A DNA stretch of 44,016 bases from Ignavibacteriota bacterium (GTDB lineage: Bacteria; Bacteroidota; Ignavibacteria; UBA10030). Positions 42,578 through 44,016 of this stretch are shown here, in pieces. A model generated the notes under the pieces. That model was given only the letters and a program-made list of their open reading frames with translations. It searched no databases and was not told where the DNA came from. Position 1 is the first letter of the stretch, and the number at the start of each line of letters is the position of its first letter. The position numbers and the translations under genes were made by a program. The DNA lies in NCBI GenBank assembly GCA_003142475.1, contig PLMK01000071.1, positions 32,196-76,211 of the forward strand. Direction: 5' to 3'.

Positions 42578-44016
42578 ATGACACTTCAACGCTGGTTAGG
42601 TTTTGCACTTATTTTCTGTGTCTGTGCTTCTTTACCGCTTCAAGCACAATCCTCTAGTGAAGCAAAATTCGTTTCTAAAGTTTCCCAAAAACGTCTTCAA
42701 CAAACCGTGCACGATTTGGTGAAATGCGGCAATCGGCTTGGTGGAACAAAATCAGGCGATAAGGCAGCGCTGTTCGTATTTAACAAATTCAAAAGTTATG
42801 GTTTCAAACCGGAGATGATAAGCGATCCTCAGAAGCTTGTGTACTCTAATGATGACTGGCAGCTGCAAATTGAACAACCGAAACGTCTCAGTGGACTCAT
42901 TCAACATGAATGGCTTGCAGGATATTCGCCTTCCGCAAAGCAGGACACCGTCCGTCTTACGTTTGTCAAATCTATTCATGATATTGACGAAAAAATAATC
43001 GGCAGAGGAGCTGTACTGATAGATCAACATCCGTCCGAAAAAATGTATGATAAATTAGTTGACGCAGGAGCATGCTGTATCTTATGTTATGTGACTGTGA
43101 ATTCGTCGGCATATTCAAATTGGGCAATGATTTCGACTCTGAAGGAGTCCGATAAAAATCCTGTTCCCGTATTCAACATTCCTAATATGGCCGGTCAGCG
43201 GCTGCGTGAAGAATTAGGAAAGGGAATATTTATTTCGATAAGATTTTCGAGCAAGACAACTATAGCACAGGGCAATCCGAAAACGGTGGTCGCAACACTT
43301 CAAGGGCAAATAGATGAATATTATATTGTGTGTGCGCATGGCGATTCTGATTCCGGCGGTCCCGGCGCAGACGATAATGCTTCTGGAGAGTCGGGAGTAT
43401 TAGAAGTTGCACGTATTCTCAAAACGATGGTGAATAGTAAAATTCTTCCAACGCCGAAACAAAGTATTCGGTTTGTTGTTTGGGGAAGTGAATATTATTC
43501 GACAAGTAGTTATGTCAAACAACACGCGAAGGAATTAAAAAATATCCTTGGTGTTATCAATTACGACGAAATTGGAATTGGGGAAACGAGAAAGTGCCTC
43601 TATTTTGAAGGTAACGATGTTCCGCACAATTACAACTTGTTGAAACTCTTTGAACAAATTGGTGAGGAATATGTTGGTAAAAAAGGATTTTGGAAGGAAG
43701 CGACGACGAATCCATCTCAAGGTGGTACTGATTCTTATGTCTTTTTGCCAAAATATCTTGATCACCTAGATGTGCCGGAAGAAAAAATTCCAGCGATTAC
43801 AGTTTTCACGGCGGCGTGGAATGAACCTAAATCCATGAGACAAACGCGCGGCTGGTCGTCGAAGGCGTGGAAAGGAAATCCCGATTCTGTAATTATTGAC
43901 TATTCACCGTATTATCATTCATCTTTGGATATTCCGGTATTCACAACAGACAAAGAGCCGGCAAACATGATTTGGGGTGTGAAAGCTGTCGGCATTGCAC
44001 TTATTCGATTGCTAAG
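42578..44016 (+). CDS. M28-family zinc peptidase, secreted, truncated by window end
   Basis: At least 479 codons open to the window edge, with no stop. A signal peptide (WLGFALIFCVCASLPLQAQ) indicates export. A PA-like domain lies at about 60-230 and the M28 aminopeptidase domain begins near 245. Metal positions seen: H254 (CAHGDSDS), D265/D266 (GADDNASG), D330 (NYDEIG) and H447 (YYHSSLDIP). At the site where the family has catalytic Glu plus metal-ligand Glu (EE), this protein has E305-Y306 (WGSEYYS), so one zinc ligand may be missing. The start ATG is at 42578. The 213-bp gap upstream shows nothing definite. The C-terminus, and any T9SS domain, lies outside the window. Confidence 0.8.
   Translation, partial: MTLQRWLGFALIFCVCASLPLQAQSSSEAKFVSKVSQKRLQQTVHDLVKCGNRLGGTKSGDKAALFVFNKFKSYGFKPEMISDPQKLVYSNDDWQLQIEQPKRLSGLIQHEWLAGYSPSAKQDTVRLTFVKSIHDIDEKIIGRGAVLIDQHPSEKMYDKLVDAGACCILCYVTVNSSAYSNWAMISTLKESDKNPVPVFNIPNMAGQRLREELGKGIFISIRFSSKTTIAQGNPKTVVATLQGQIDEYYIVCAHGDSDSGGPGADDNASGESGVLEVARILKTMVNSKILPTPKQSIRFVVWGSEYYSTSSYVKQHAKELKNILGVINYDEIGIGETRKCLYFEGNDVPHNYNLLKLFEQIGEEYVGKKGFWKEATTNPSQGGTDSYVFLPKYLDHLDVPEEKIPAITVFTAAWNEPKSMRQTRGWSSKAWKGNPDSVIIDYSPYYHSSLDIPVFTTDKEPANMIWGVKAVGIALIRLL

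Noticed and set aside
1-44016. CRISPR array, prophage, IS element or toxin-antitoxin pair
   Set aside because: No direct repeats with spacers, no transposase, integrase or phage genes and no small paired genes were found. The heptad arrays have a 7-bp period and no spacers.

Overview
The window looks like part of a chromosome of a Gram-negative bacterium in the Bacteroidota/Chlorobiota/Ignavibacteriota (FCB) group, most plausibly an Ignavibacteria-like lineage. The signs are three secreted proteins ending in a type IX secretion (T9SS) sorting domain with the YPNPFNP motif, a TonB protein beside large outer-membrane barrels, the bacillithiol gene bshA, a bacterial geranylgeranylglyceryl phosphate synthase (GGGPS), a SUF operon with sufU and sufT, and moderate G+C. 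No phage, transposase, CRISPR array or rRNA is visible. This is mostly core chromosome, with some lineage-specific envelope genes.

Layout. 0.2-6.8 kb (+): a TPR solenoid lipoprotein-like/secreted protein, a plugless TonB-receptor-like barrel, a SPOR protein and a TonB-domain protein form an apparent envelope module. 6.8-13.3 kb (-): clpS, alaS, GGGPS, gmhA and a polyprenyl-phosphate sugar transferase lie head to tail with gaps of 5 to 37 bp; a small membrane protein follows. 13.4-17.2 kb (-): a TIGR03790-type T9SS cargo, NADP isocitrate dehydrogenase and a HIT protein. 17.35 kb: tRNA-Leu(CAA) with its own promoter and terminator. 17.6-25.7 kb (+): an MFS exporter, a 1178-residue outer-membrane protein, an O6-methylguanine-DNA methyltransferase and a PcrA/UvrD helicase. 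25.7-32.9 kb (-): bshA, a LamG T9SS cargo, a DUF362 T9SS cargo, an ArsP/DUF318 permease and a two-gene ABC exporter. 33.0-39.7 kb (+): rrf2-sufB-sufC-sufD-sufS-sufU-sufA-sufT. 40.0-44.0 kb (+): Fe/Mn superoxide dismutase, NUDIX hydrolase, a receiver-only response regulator, a STAS/SpoIIAA-like protein and a truncated M28 peptidase.

How the genes work together. The SUF block is a complete Fe-S assembly pathway: desulfurase SufS with its Zn partner SufU, the SufBCD scaffold, an A-type carrier and SufT. An Rrf2 repressor with three cysteines probably controls it; a near-perfect dyad (ATA-n-GACT-n5-AGTC-n-TAT) lies 2 bp before its start codon and resembles IscR-type operators. Superoxide dismutase, NUDIX, BshA and the alkyltransferase add a stress and redox flavour.

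Most notable non-gene structure. (1) Several gaps are filled by degenerate 7-bp periodic arrays, two of which share the unit TTATCAG. (2) A 117-bp MITE/REP-like hairpin lies between sufT and the superoxide dismutase gene. (3) Two tiny minicistrons (MRY and MKSH) sit on strong Shine-Dalgarno sites just before real genes. (4) The middle of alaS is AT-rich and carries an insertion. All reading was by eye; promoters and family names not backed by clear motifs are inferences.
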